64,000 nucleotides of DNA from Stictocephala bisonia (taxonomy: Eukaryota > Arthropoda > Insecta > Hemiptera > Membracidae). Below are positions 45,631 through 57,318 of the stretch, piece by piece. The stretch is from positions 248,001 to 312,000 of the forward strand of contig JAQJVL010000514.1 of NCBI GenBank assembly GCA_035578905.1, written 5' to 3'. Within the stretch, counting starts at the first letter, position 1. The number at the start of each line of letters is the position of its first letter. Position numbers and translations under genes: made by a program. A model generated the notes under the pieces. That model was not told where the DNA came from. It saw nothing but the letters and a program-made list of their open reading frames with translations, and made no database searches.

Positions 45631-48600
45631 GATGTGTGGTTAGCGCGAGTCAAAAAATCTAGATTTCAACGCGTTTCACCAAATTGTCAATTGTTCCTCA
45701 GATAAGTTTTAGCTTTACCATATTTGTTATATTTAGAATTGATTAAATCTATCAATTAATCTATAATATAATACCAGATTACGTATTACACATCATGTAA
45801 ACAATAAATCATGATTACTTCTTAAATGCTAAATAATCAAAACTCATTAAAAAATCATTTAAATCATTAGTCAAAAATTACAAATTAAAAATCAATGTAT
45901 CATCCATTATATACAATCATGAATTAAAATTATTAACTCATAACTCAAGATATTAATAAATCATCAACTCATATATAGTCATCAGTCAAAAATCAATGAT
46001 TCACAGAAAATATCTTATATATTAACAAACCAATGATTCACTAAAAGGTCATATACAATTTTTAATCAAAAATCAATACTTCATAAATCCAACATCATCA
46101 GTCAAATATTATACATCATCTAGTCATACAATCATTGATCAAAATCAACTAATCACTAAATCATATACAGATCGTCAATTAAAAACTCATAATTCATAAA
46201 TCAAAAAATCAATGCATCATCAAAAATTATACAAGTTCCCAGTTAAAATCAACGACTCATTCCATAATACACAATCATTAATCAAAAATACATAGGTCAT
46301 ATATCAAAATCAATAAAACACAAATCGACAATCACTAAGTCATAAATTAAAAATTAATAAATCATCAACTCGTATATAATCATCAACACTCAATACATCA
46401 TCGAGTTATATACAATCATTAATTACAATCAGTAAATCATACATCTTATAAATTGTCAATCATACAGATCCAAAATCAGAATCAACAAATCATTGCATAA
46501 TATACAATCATCATTTGTTAAGTTAAAATATCATCAAATCTTTATATCAAACATCAATCCTTTTGTCAGTACATTACCAAATTTTCACACACACAATCAA
46601 TCCTTAAATAAATTATCAATCATTAAGTAGACAAATCGTCAATTATTAAGTTATTAAATCAAAATCAGTAATCAAGAATTAATCAGTCATTAAATCATAT
46701 ACAATTATTAATCAAAAATCAATAAGAGAACAATTTAAATTATACATTATTAATTAACAATAAACACACTACATAGTTCTTTGTCATTGATGCAAGTTAT
46801 CCTTATTATTAGTCATTTTGTAGTTAATCATAAAAATATTTCAATAATTTCAAGAAAGTTAAATTATTATTTGAGTTATTATTCATATGTTACATACTGG
46901 TGAAGAATATGAAAGAATTGTAGTTAAGTGCGATTGCAACTTTATATCATCAATGGTTGGAATTTTACATTTGCTCATACCCTTATTTCATTATTTGTGA
47001 AGTACAATTTACTTAATTATTACAAAAATATTTTAAAATGTATTTTTGCATGATATTTCATTTAAATACAGTTTGAAAAGATTCATAAAATTGAAAACAT
47101 TATTTAATATCTTCAAATAGTACCATCATTACTCTAACAAGTAATTGTACAATATTACCTGCTTTGTTTTATTTACATCAAAGCCCCTTCAATGTCAAAG
47201 TTATTCAAATTATTTTGTCATTTTTGACCACAACTTGTCAAAATGTGTATACACGTTGTCCACTCATCACTGTTGATATACAAAGTTATTCAACTAAAAA
47301 TTGTTTCACATAAAAACATATGTTGCTGATAGCAACCAATTTCACAAACAGTCAAAGTTCCAAAGTTTATTTATTTTTTGCTAAAACTTCTACTTATTCA
47401 TGGAGTCAAAATAGTCAAGTGACCATTGTAATGCATCACTTAGTTTATCACACCAACACTTTTTTATGACAGTGCATAAGTTAACTGGTTTAGAGTTCAC
47501 TTTAATTGCTGGGCTCTAAATTTCCTGGAAATACTGTCACCATAGAATGATATTTAATTTGATCACTTAAATCCTCTTGCAGTTATTTTTATTAAAAGAA
47601 ACAGTTCACTATTACCTTATTGTTGTTTCATATTGTCAATACCCCTAGTGTCCACACTGTCTTATTATTGTCACTGCGTGTCCATTATTTATCTAATATT
47701 CACTGTTGTCACTGGTTTCAAGGCAAGATCATCTTACCTGAACATATCACTTTGATTACCTTTTCTATTAAATAATGCATATAACATAATTTAAACATAG
47801 GCTGTTAATTATAACAATAGCCTAGTTTTAGTTCTATATGCAATTGACTGAAGTGAAAAATTGTTTATAAAACATTTAAACATACTCATGTTTAATCATC
47901 TTTCATCTTCCCTATCTTTACTTGTGTATACACACATGTTACTTGTGCACAAAATTTTAATTATTTATACATTTACTAATGTTGCTTTGACATATTTCAA
48001 GTTGACATAAGTGAGGTTAATTATCATTATTATCTTTACAAAGTTTTCAATAAATCATTACTGATCATTCATCATTGATCCTGCAATAATTACTCATATT
48101 TACTATTACCTTCTACTGGTGTTTACTTGTGATTCCTATCACTCATTGTTTGCACCAATGACAATACAAAAGTTTACTAACAAAAGTTACAATTACATCT
48201 CTATCATATCTCAACCTTCTTTTACAACGTTATATTTCAATGTACTAATCTATTGGTGTCTGCAACATGACTCTAGTAATGATGTTAGCCATGTTACAGA
48301 TCACTGTAAGCTTTTGTCTTTAGGCCCTATTGCCAAGGTTGACTAACACCTAAAACTGACAAACTGTGCCATTGTGTGATTAATAGAGTACTTGGCGTTA
48401 AATAATTTTGAATTTAGAAAGTGGCGAGTTGTAATTAAGATAGAATCGTACTACTATTAATCACTGGCTATTCTCCCTTCATAAAATTCTTAAAATGATT
48501 AAAAATCATATAAGTTTATCAAAATAAACATAATGTACATTATTGAGTTACATCAAAATCATCATACACAAATTGTAATAATCATCTATCATACTAATCT

Positions 48601-49354
48601 CTTCTACATCATCTCAGTTTAAATTAATCATCATATTCAATATCAGAGTTATATTTATCTGATTATTTTCAATATAAACACAAACAAGTTATTATAATAA
48701 AATATTTTAAAATATCTCCTTCAATCATATTGGTCTCACATCAATATCCTATCATCATTAGTGTTATATTCATTTAGTCATATTAATATAAGTATAAACA
48801 AACTACAATAACACAGTATTGTAAAGAAATTCTCCTTTCATCATTTTAGTCTCACATAAACATCATATTATTATTAATGTTGTATTCATTGCATATTATT
48901 ATCAGTGTTACATTCAGTAGTAACCAAGTATTAACATTATTTTCCTTACATCATCTTGGTTTAACATACATGTCTTATTATTTCAATGTTACATTTACAT
49001 CTCTTACTCAATCACAAATCTCATATTATTGTCAATATTACAATTCTTTAACTACTATTTGTTTATTATTATATGACATCTTTAAGTATTTTTTCATTTA
49101 AACAGTTACTCTTACAGTTTATTTTTCTTTTAAACAACTCTCACATTATTATTAATGTTACTTTCTTTTAACTACCATGTATTTATTATTGTGACATCTT
49201 TAAGTATCTTTTCATTTAATAATCATCTCCATACTTTATTTATTTATTTTTATACAACTCTCCTATCATTATTTAAGTTACCTTGTTTCAACTATTATTT
49301 ATTTATTATTATTTCATCTTTAGGTATTTTTCTTTGAGCAGCTAATTTTACAAT
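45631..49354 (-). repeat. AT-rich internal region without pol, partly degenerate repeats
   Basis: 3.7 kb of AT-rich DNA with no frame above about 75 codons. About 45,780-46,760 is a strongly degenerate repeat built from words such as TCATATACAATCATTAATCA, AAAATCAATAAATCATC and AATCATCAACTC. The rest (47-49.3 kb) has weaker recurring text such as TCTCACATTATTATTAATGTT. This occupies the place of pol in an autonomous element. Confidence 0.7.
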
Positions 49355-50896
49355 TTAGTTTTCTATGCAAGTGGAATTATCCGAGAACACTGGTTTATAT
49401 TTCTTTTTATATTTGTAGTTTGAAAAGCATGATATATTATAATACCTCATAACATAATTAACAAAGTCATCCATGTCCACATCACAGTTTTCACCCCCCA
49501 TCAATTTATTTTCAAACTCTCTTTGTTTACTTATTCCCCAGTATTTGCTTATAAAATTCATTTCAAACTCAAAGAACTCATTCAATTCATCTAGCCTATT
49601 TCTGATTGTTTTTAGTTTTTCATTTTCATTACATTTAAAATCATTTATTTCACCTTCAAGGTTAGTGTTACAAACTGTCAAAGCTTTCTCTATTTTTTCT
49701 ATTTTATTATTGATTATAGTATTTAGATGCCCTGTCTGTTCTTCTACTTTATTGTTTACTCTAGGCCTACTCATTTGATTATTTAGCTCATAGCCTACTT
49801 CAGTTGTTATTACATTTATTTTTATATATTTAGTTAGCAAGGTTTTATTTATTTCATCTAGTCTATCCTTGACATCAGTTATCTTGATAGTTTGTTCCCT
49901 ATCTTGATCATTTACTTTATTGCTACTATTTTCCTTCAATTCACTTTCTACATCAAAGTCTACTTTTACTCTTTCTGTTTTATTGACAAAATTGTCTTTC
50001 GTCTGGTTCATCCTATCATTAACATTTTTTATGGGCTCATTAACTTTCATATTATTTTCATTATTTAACTTTATTACATCATCACTTACTTCTTTCATCT
50101 CAACACTTGTTTTGCCTAACCTAACATTGATTTCATCAAGTTTAGTATTTATGTCACTTGTTATGTTTAACAGCAAATCTACTCTCATATTAGTTTCTTC
50201 ATTTAACTTTATTTTATTATTATTTATTTCTTTCATTTTAGTACCCGTTCCACCTAGCATAACATTAATCTTCTCAAGTTTGGTATTAATGTTGTTATTC
50301 ATGTCTAGCAGCAAACCTATTTTATTTGACAGTAGTCTGTCCTCATCATTATTTATTTTGATAGTTTGTTCCCTATCTTCATCATTTATTTCATGTACAA
50401 CATTATCTTCCTTTACTTCACTATCTTTATTAACATCTACTTTTACTTCTTTTAGTTTATTTATGAGTTTATTTTCAAATTGATCTATTCTCTCATTTAC
50501 ATCTTTCCTAAGCTCATCAAGTTTCATATTAGTTTCCTCATTCATATTTGTCACATTAGTATTTATTTTGTCAAGTCTAATTTCAAAATTAGTATTTATT
50601 TCTTTAAATTTAACTTCTACACTTGTATTCATTTCTTTAAATTTAGTTTCTACACTTGTATTCATTTCTTTAAATTTAGTTTCTACATTAGCATTCATTT
50701 TTAACAACATGTCCATTATGTTGGACAATGTATCTTCCCTATCTGCACTTGGCCCATTGTTTTCAAATTTGTTTTTATTTAAGTTAATCTCTTTAATGAC
50801 ACTCAAGGAAGTGTCCGAGTCCTCGGAGTCAAACTCCGTATTCAGTACTATGTCTATATTTGACATGATTATTTTTTTAGAATTCAATAAGTTCAA
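49355..50896 (-). CDS. Coiled-coil, repeat-built protein of an LTR element (513 aa)
   Basis: It lies where gag lies, 155 bp after the 5' LTR, and is the only long frame of the element. The first Met is at 50896; a second Met at 50866 (residue 11, MSNIDIVLNT) is a plausible alternative start. Residues 12-55 are acidic and polar. Residues 71-115 contain four 11-residue repeats (VETKFKEMNTS type). Residues about 119-188 and 278-346 are a duplicated module, with NDEDREQTIKI and NDQDREQTIKI at the same place. Residues 201-213 and 247-259 repeat again (INTKLEKINV, INTKLDEINV). The pattern of regular hydrophobics among K, E, N and D predicts extended coiled coil. The C-terminal 65 residues differ, with aromatic and basic content (SNYKYKKKYK). 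No zinc knuckle or protease motif is seen. It may act as a self-assembling Gag-like protein; that is inference. The intact 513-codon frame suggests selection or a recent insertion. Confidence 0.8.
   Translation of the reverse strand: MNLLNSKKIIMSNIDIVLNTEFDSEDSDTSLSVIKEINLNKNKFENNGPSADREDTLSNIMDMLLKMNANVETKFKEMNTSVETKFKEMNTSVEVKFKEINTNFEIRLDKINTNVTNMNEETNMKLDELRKDVNERIDQFENKLINKLKEVKVDVNKDSEVKEDNVVHEINDEDREQTIKINNDEDRLLSNKIGLLLDMNNNINTKLEKINVMLGGTGTKMKEINNNKIKLNEETNMRVDLLLNITSDINTKLDEINVRLGKTSVEMKEVSDDVIKLNNENNMKVNEPIKNVNDRMNQTKDNFVNKTERVKVDFDVESELKENSSNKVNDQDREQTIKITDVKDRLDEINKTLLTKYIKINVITTEVGYELNNQMSRPRVNNKVEEQTGHLNTIINNKIEKIEKALTVCNTNLEGEINDFKCNENEKLKTIRNRLDELNEFFEFEMNFISKYWGISKQREFENKLMGGENCDVDMDDFVNYVMRYYNISCFSNYKYKKKYKPVFSDNSTCIEN
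50570..50705 (-). repeat. 33-bp repeats inside the coiled-coil frame
   Basis: Three near-identical 33-bp units and at least one diverged unit (plus-strand text TTTCTTTAAATTTAGTTTCT, ACACTTGTATTCA). Each encodes 11 residues, so the coiled coil has grown by in-frame duplication. Confidence 0.85.
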
Positions 50897-51030
50897 AAAT
50901 ATAACCTACAAAAATTTTCAATTACTCAATTAAATTTTAATGAAATTAAAATATATTCATAATTTTCTAATACATTTATATTTCAACATATTTTTAAATA
51001 TATTTAATTCAATAAAAGTATTCTACAGCT
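50897..51030 (-). other. Untranslated leader of the LTR element
   Basis: AT-rich leader between the primer-binding site and the first Met of the coiled-coil frame. No upstream frame of note. Confidence 0.6.
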
Positions 51031-51048
51031 CCACGTGGTTGGACGCCA
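51031..51048 (-). promoter_or_regulatory. Primer-binding site
   Basis: On the minus strand TGGCGTCCAACCACGTGG begins three bases after the 5' LTR. TGG pairs with the CCA end of a tRNA, and TTTGGCGYCCAAC-type text is common after the 5' LTR of insect LTR elements. I do not name the tRNA. Confidence 0.8.
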
Positions 51049-51051
51049 AAC

Positions 51052-52123
51052 TGTAACGTTCTTCTCTAATGAGGTTGTTACATTGATTTAAATTATTTAG
51101 TTAATTTGATAAAAATTTATTTTCATTAACATTATTACTCTTAATAGATATCAGGGTCGTATAAATGGGTAAATCGGTGGAGCTGTATAATACAATAAAT
51201 CAAGATTTACTTTATAAAATTATTTTATTGACATGAACTTTGAAAATTGTTCTCTTTATTTCATTTAAATAATTAACAATACAATTTTTATTTTACTTAA
51301 TTATTGTTATAAATTCATTTTGAAAATTATTGTTTGATTCATGGCTTATTACTAGAACTTATCTGAAAATATATGAGGTCTTCATTGTACAACCACGTGA
51401 TGACAACTTTTACTTTTTTTAATAAAATTACACTAAATATTTCACTATTATTATGATCACCGTTCTAAATTCACATGGTTATTTGACAGTATAAAATAGA
51501 AAACTAAACATTTTGCTGAAAATTTCTAAATAATTAATTCTAACAATTGGAGTCTCGAGGACATCCAAGTGGTGGTGACTCGTGGGTTTGTTGGAAAGAG
51601 AGTGACGCCGAGAGCAAGACTCCTCGCTTGCCTCCTTTTCGGTGGGCAGCGTGGCCTTCCCTCTCCCTTATTCTGTCAGCCTATAGCGTGCTTCCTTTTT
51701 TTGAGAGTTCACAAAAAGGTCGTCTGCTATTCGTTTTCACTACGTTTTCGTTTGCTGTCCTGTGCTGCGCCCCAACGATCCTTTTTTGCACCAACCGTAT
51801 AAGTTGAACGTGTCTCTTGTTTTGTCAACCGGTGCCTTCTAGACCCGTCCAACATCTGGTTACTGCGATATTTTCCTGGAATAACCCAACCCATGTCTGA
51901 GTTGGTAACAAAGAAAGGAGTATATTTATGGCTTCAAGCGTCTGTTTGGGATAAATATTTCTGCTTGTTTTTCTATCTGACTGGTGATTTACTCACAACG
52001 ATTCTCGAATATAATTTTAACATTCATTAATTATTTTAATTAAATATTCCTTTCCTCAATGAAACAATTTATTATCTATTTTATTTAATTAATTTAACTT
52101 ATCAATTTGGTGGACCCATTACA
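51052..52123 (-). repeat. 5' LTR (right copy)
   Basis: 1,072 bp, colinear with the left LTR. Differences cluster near 51,580-51,630 (antisense to the element) and include several G-to-A or C-to-T changes relative to the left copy, for example ACCACGTGATGAC for ACCGCGTGGTGAC. Confidence 0.95.
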
Positions 52124-52127
52124 ATGC
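52124..52127. repeat. Target-site duplication ATGC, right
   Basis: Follows the LTR terminus TTACA and pairs with 44535-44538. Confidence 0.85.
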
Positions 52128-53243
52128 ACCTATGTAGTGTATTTTGTCCATACTGACACACCTCAACCTTTAAATGCACCTATGTAGTGTATTTTGTCCA
52201 TACTGACACACCTCAACCTTTAAATGCACCTATGTAGTGTATTTTGTCCATACTGACACACCTCAACCTTTAAATGCACCTATTTAGTGTATTTTGTCCA
52301 TACTGACACACCTCAACCTTTAAATGCACCTATGTAGTGTATTTTGTCCATACTGACACACCTCAACCTTTAAATGCACCTATGTAGTGTATTTTGTCCA
52401 TACTGACACACCTCAACCTTTAAATGCACCTATGTAGTGTATTTTGTCCATACTGACACACCTCAACCTTTAAATGCACCTATGTAGTGTATTTTGTCCA
52501 TACTGACACACCTCAACCTTTAAATGCACCTATGTAGTGTATTTTGTCCATACTGACACACCTCAACCTTTAAATGCACCTATGTAGTGTATTTTGTCCA
52601 TACTGACACACCTCAACCTTTAAATGCACCTATGTAGTGTATTTTGTCCATACTGACACACCTCAACCTTTAAATGCACCTATGTAGTGTATTTTGTCCA
52701 TACTGACACACCTCAACCTTTAAATGCACCTATGTAGTGTATTTTGTCCATACTGACACACCTCAACCTTTAAATGCACCTATGTAGTGTATTTTGTCCA
52801 TACTGACACACCTCAACCTTTAAATGCACCTATGTAGTGTATTTTGTCCATACTGACACACCTCAACCTTTAAATGCACCTATCTAGTGTAATTTGTCCA
52901 TACTGACACACCTCAACCTTTAAATGCACCTATGTAGTGTATTTTGTCCATACTGACACACCTCAACCTTTAAATGCACCTATGTAGTGTATTTTGTCCA
53001 TACTGACACACCTCAACCTTTAAATGCACCTATCTAGTGTATTTTGTCCATACTGACACACCTCAACCTTTTAATGCACCTATGTAGTGTAATTTATCCA
53101 TACTGACACACCTCAACCTTTAAATGCACCTATCTAGTGTATTTTGTCCATACTGACACACCTCAACCTTTAAATGCACCTATCTAGTGTATTTTGTCCA
53201 TACTGACACAACCTCAACCTTTAAATGCACCTATTTAGTGTAT
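52128..53243 (+). repeat. 50-bp satellite, right part
   Basis: About 22 more copies of the 50-bp unit in the same phase and orientation as 44,151-44,538. Most are identical. Point variants (CTATCTAGTG, CTATTTAGTG, AATTTGTCC) concentrate toward the right edge, as expected for an array border. Confidence 0.97.
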
Positions 53244-53947
53244 ACGGTGTTACATAACATGAATAAACAAATGCCATACTTTTAAAAAACAAGTTTATTT
53301 TGTCACATTTGTATTTTATTTTGCAGCGATATGTATTTTATTGTAATATATTCTTTAAATGTTGCCAAAAATATTTAGTATTTGCCCCTGAAATATACAA
53401 CTGAACGAAAAAAGGAGTAAATAAAGGTTGCGATAGAATAAAAAACGAATAAAAACAATCTGAAAGGTAAATTAAAGAAGCTTTTTTTATATCCTCCGTT
53501 ATAAAAGTAATTCACCGCTTTAATAATTACGTCACTGGAGTCGCGCTACATTTATGAATGACAGGCTTGATTACTAGACAGACAATCAGTTACAGTTAGT
53601 TTCATACAAATAAACTATTACACTTTTATTTGCTACTGAAACGTATAGAGTCGTATAACTAGAAACCCTCATTTTATATTCCTATTAATAACTCAGCTGG
53701 ATGTCACAAACGGCTCTGATATGTTCATTAGCCACAATACAACCATAATTAATGAACATAACCTAATTACAACAAACTAATCACAGTATCATCAGATGTA
53801 CTACTGTACTATCTTTGTTGAAAACATCGGTGCGATACACGATAGCTGCTTTCATTACCCAGGCGTTATCTAAAACTTGATTGGATTGTGCATAATACAC
53901 CGTACAGAATTGTATGTAGATAACAATCAAATTAGATCGAATGAGAA
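53244..53947. other. AT-rich intergenic sequence
   Basis: No gene recognised. Confidence 0.4.
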
Positions 53948-54540
<593 letters not shown>

Positions 54541-54544
54541 ACTG

Positions 54545-54735
54545 ATACTATGTGGTTCGGATTCCACGCAAAGTTGTAGGTCCCTCAGGTGCGCTAGCTA
54601 TTGGGTTATCAATAAATGAAACTTTCTATGTAACAGTCCACTTTATATAGTAACAACGACTACACTCGTTCATCCTACACTCATATTCGCACATATCTGT
54701 ACTACGATCTGCGTCTTAGTAACGAATGAATGTAA
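54545..54735 (+). mobile_element. tRNA-derived SINE, second head type, copy 2
   Basis: GTGGTTCGGATTCCACGCAA, GTTGTAGGTCCCTCAG and GCTATTGGG match the minus-strand copy at 19.0 kb. The 3' body (AACAACGACTACACTCGTTC, CTACGATCTGCGTCTTAG) matches the SINEs at 12.2 and 32.1 kb. Confidence 0.7.
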
Positions 54736-55180
54736 GTATTGACGGGGGTGAAGGAGAAGTGACGAGAGTTCCTACTACCGGGGGGGGGGGGGGTTGTACT
54801 TGTGCAGTTGTAAGTGGTCGAGTGTTGTGTAAGGTATGAGTGTGCAATCTGCAACGCTGCAGCTGCGTGCAACTATGCACTGAGCGGCCGTTCAAGGCCA
54901 GACTCAGGCACTCAATGAGTTTCCAGAAGCGAACTCAACCCATCTTAAGGCTGCGATAATTAGGAAGAAATACCTTCCGTAATCCGGTTACATTCCTCAG
55001 TAAAATACGAGGTTTGCACAAGTTGTGAGAAAAGAATTCGATCTGGTTCACAGTTAATCACTTGAGGTCTTAAGATTTGGCACGTGTGAAGTATGTGTTG
55101 GGTGTTGAATTAATAAACTTACTGATGTTGGAATTAGGAATTAAGTTCTCTCTTTCACTCGACCTTATATACGTATAACT
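54736..55180. other. Spacer with a G14 homopolymer
   Basis: A run of about 14 G lies at 54,781-54,794, followed by GC-richer sequence with GCAACGCTGCAGCTGCGTGC. No gene recognised. Confidence 0.4.
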
Positions 55181-55182
55181 AG

Positions 55183-55675
55183 CCGACTGCCCTTGTTTCG
55201 CTACGGAGTGGATCTCTACATTTGTTTACCCTTCCATATTTGGTTCTTTCTAAACTGATCGCATTAACATCAAAGATCAGCCTGCTGCCGTTCTCCTAGA
55301 TTACAAAGCTTTATAGTCTAGAAAACCCTTTAAGATCTACTTTAGTGGGATGCAAAGTAGTGCTATCATGTCAGCGCTAGTAGAAATTACCTTAAACATT
55401 TCACAATGAAAACAAAATCAGCCAAGCTTTGTGTGATGTTTATGTATCAGAAGTTTGAAACGAATTAATTAGCTAAATAATGTCAATGTTACTCTTACGG
55501 AGAAATGGCAAGTGTTGAGGTTTTTTTCTATCCCTGAGAAATAGAATTTCGAGAAAACCTTTCTTAGTGGATCTCTATTATAGAAAATCTGACTTCCCTC
55601 CTGAAAAAGTAAATATCCTAAAAGTGTTTTCAGTGGTTTCGGAGATTTCGTGATGATACATAATATTTTTTATTT
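55183..55675 (+). mobile_element. Retroelement-like repeat family R, long copy
   Basis: Starts ACTAGCCGACTGCCCTTGTT and CGCTACGGAGTGG. It continues through GATCAGCCTGCTGCCGTTCT and AGAAATAGAATTTCGAGAAA, and ends TTTCAGTGGTTTCGGAGATT then TCGTGATGATACATAAT. The last 200 bp match 59.66-59.88 kb. No reverse-transcriptase frame survives. The phrase order is typical of short non-autonomous retroelements of arthropods, but I cannot name the family. Confidence 0.6.
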
Positions 55676-56995
55676 ATGTGATAAGACTGCACAATAATCG
55701 GGCAAACATCATTTTCTTGATTTAATAAAATCTCAATTTAAAAAATTAAAAAAAACCAATCAAAAACAGCTAAGAAAAGGTCTTGTGATTTATAGATATT
55801 ATAAGTTAGGTTAAGTTTGAGAATAGTTTTGTCTCACTTTTTTTAGTTATATTTTAGTCTCACTTAGTGAGTTTAATAAAGTTCAGTATGACAATTAATT
55901 AATGTTAGTATTCATTAGTAAACGCTTCTTTAGTAAGTGATGAATAAAGTCCAGTATGTTGTGATTGCTCAGGGAAATATTATTGCCAATAATTTAGAAT
56001 TTACAATTTACTCAAACATTTTCAAATTGCGATGTTATTCGTAACTTTTTTATTCATCCAAATTACGACTTACGGTTGGATATTTTTACTATTTATATTC
56101 ACAAAATAAATTAAAGTTATAAGTCACCTGAGCAGGGTAGTTAAGGGTTGGACACGTGAAAATGGGACTGACATTAACCGACAGTCAGACTTAAGTAACA
56201 ACTTCCAAGAGGCAATATTTATCCAACGAACACAATCACAACTGCGCACTGTTATGGGTTTGTTTTATTTAAGTTTTTACGGGATACGTCTATTTTTGAC
56301 CACTTGGCAATCTCGTGTCACGTGTTTGCCAAAGCCATAAAAGGCCGTTATTTCGACACACGTCTATGTTTAAATTAGGCTTAACAGATGTTGGGTTGAA
56401 TACAATTTGCACGATAAGCCTGCCATACTAATTATACGACTGAACGGCTTAGTCTGAAACATCAGTGCGTGTGGATTTGGGAGTGTTGTATAGAAGGGAC
56501 CACTTAACAATTCCGTTGGCGTTTAACCAATAGAATGAAGGTGCGGCGTTGTCAACGGATCTGGAATATGTTAGCCTTCAATCAGACAACACCGCTCTCT
56601 TCATTCTGGCGTTCTTCTATTAAATGTATCAACTTGCAGGCGCATAAACACGTTTATTACGCACTAACCGATGTGCAGACTAGGCGTGACTCAAGTGACC
56701 GAGAGCTGTAATAACTTTCGCCTCAGAATGAAGAATGTCTTAGACTATGCGGAAAGCGTGACTAACGCGTGGAAGATGACGTGATTAGGAAGTGTCGCGA
56801 ACGTACTGTAGGATTGTGTTCCCGTCTGACTAGGCTCATAGTTCTTGGTACAATCCTAGGTGTGGATAGTCAAGTATAGTGAGTACTGGAATGGAAGGAT
56901 AGTGAGTCATATAAAATACACCTCATTGTGATAAACTAAATGCAAATCTAAGAGGTCTTTTCGGCCTCTTATCATGTAATCGATATATGTGTACT
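55676..56995. other. Intergenic sequence with a hairpin
   Basis: No gene recognised. An imperfect inverted repeat of about 22 bp (56532-56553 with 56585-56608) has arms AGAATGAAGGTGCGGCGTTG and the complement of AGAATGAAGAGAGCGGTGTT, with a loop of about 31 bases. Confidence 0.4.
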
Positions 56996-57011
56996 ATTGT
57001 ATGTGTTTGGA

Positions 57012-57318
57012 TGGTAGGTGCGTAGGACTGTACGTGTATGGGTGGGTAGGAGGGTCACTACCACCGTCAGTGAGTGAGTGAGTAGGATGATCACTTCTGC
57101 TATACGTGTGTGGGTGGGTGGGAGGGTCACTACCAATGTCAGTGTATGAGTGGGTAGGATGATCACTTCTGCTACTAGTGTATGAGTGGGTGGGAGGGTC
57201 ATTACCACTGCACGTGTATGGTTGTAGGAGGATCACTGCCGATGTACGTGTATGGGTGGGTAGGATGATCACTTCTGCTACACGTGTATGGGTGGATGGG
57301 AGGTTCATTACCACTTAT
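57012..57318 (+). repeat. 36-bp minisatellite, locus 3
   Basis: About eight 36-bp units in which two versions mostly alternate: GTACGTGTATGGGTGGGTAG with GAGGGTCACTACCACY, and the same start with GATGATCACTTCTGCT. This is largely a 72-bp dimer. One unit near 57,211-57,244 is shortened. The segment 57112-57126 (GGG T GGG T GGG A GGG) is a textbook G-quadruplex motif. Core and period equal the arrays at 1.75 and 8.23 kb. Confidence 0.9.

Larger units (their letters stand above)
44539..52123 (-). mobile_element. Complete non-autonomous LTR retrotransposon carrying a coiled-coil ORF
   Basis: A 7,585-bp element with identical-length 1,072-bp LTRs, TG...CA termini (TGTAAC...TTACA) and a 4-bp ATGC target duplication. 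The minus strand is the sense strand: the primer-binding site lies just inside the right LTR, the polypurine tract just inside the left LTR, and the only long frame is minus. No aspartic protease, reverse transcriptase, RNase H or integrase frame exists between 45,611 and 49,354. It must use enzymes supplied by a related autonomous element. The general plan recalls LARD-type elements. Superfamily (Gypsy or BEL/Pao) cannot be set without pol. Confidence 0.93.

Noticed and set aside
49473..50933. Plus-strand frames of 74-187 codons, rich in S, L and F
   Set aside because: They are antisense shadows of the 513-codon minus-strand frame; the hydrophobic composition is the complement of K, E and N codons.
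44539..52123. Endogenous retrovirus with envelope
   Set aside because: No envelope-like frame, signal peptide or membrane protein is present, and pol is absent too.
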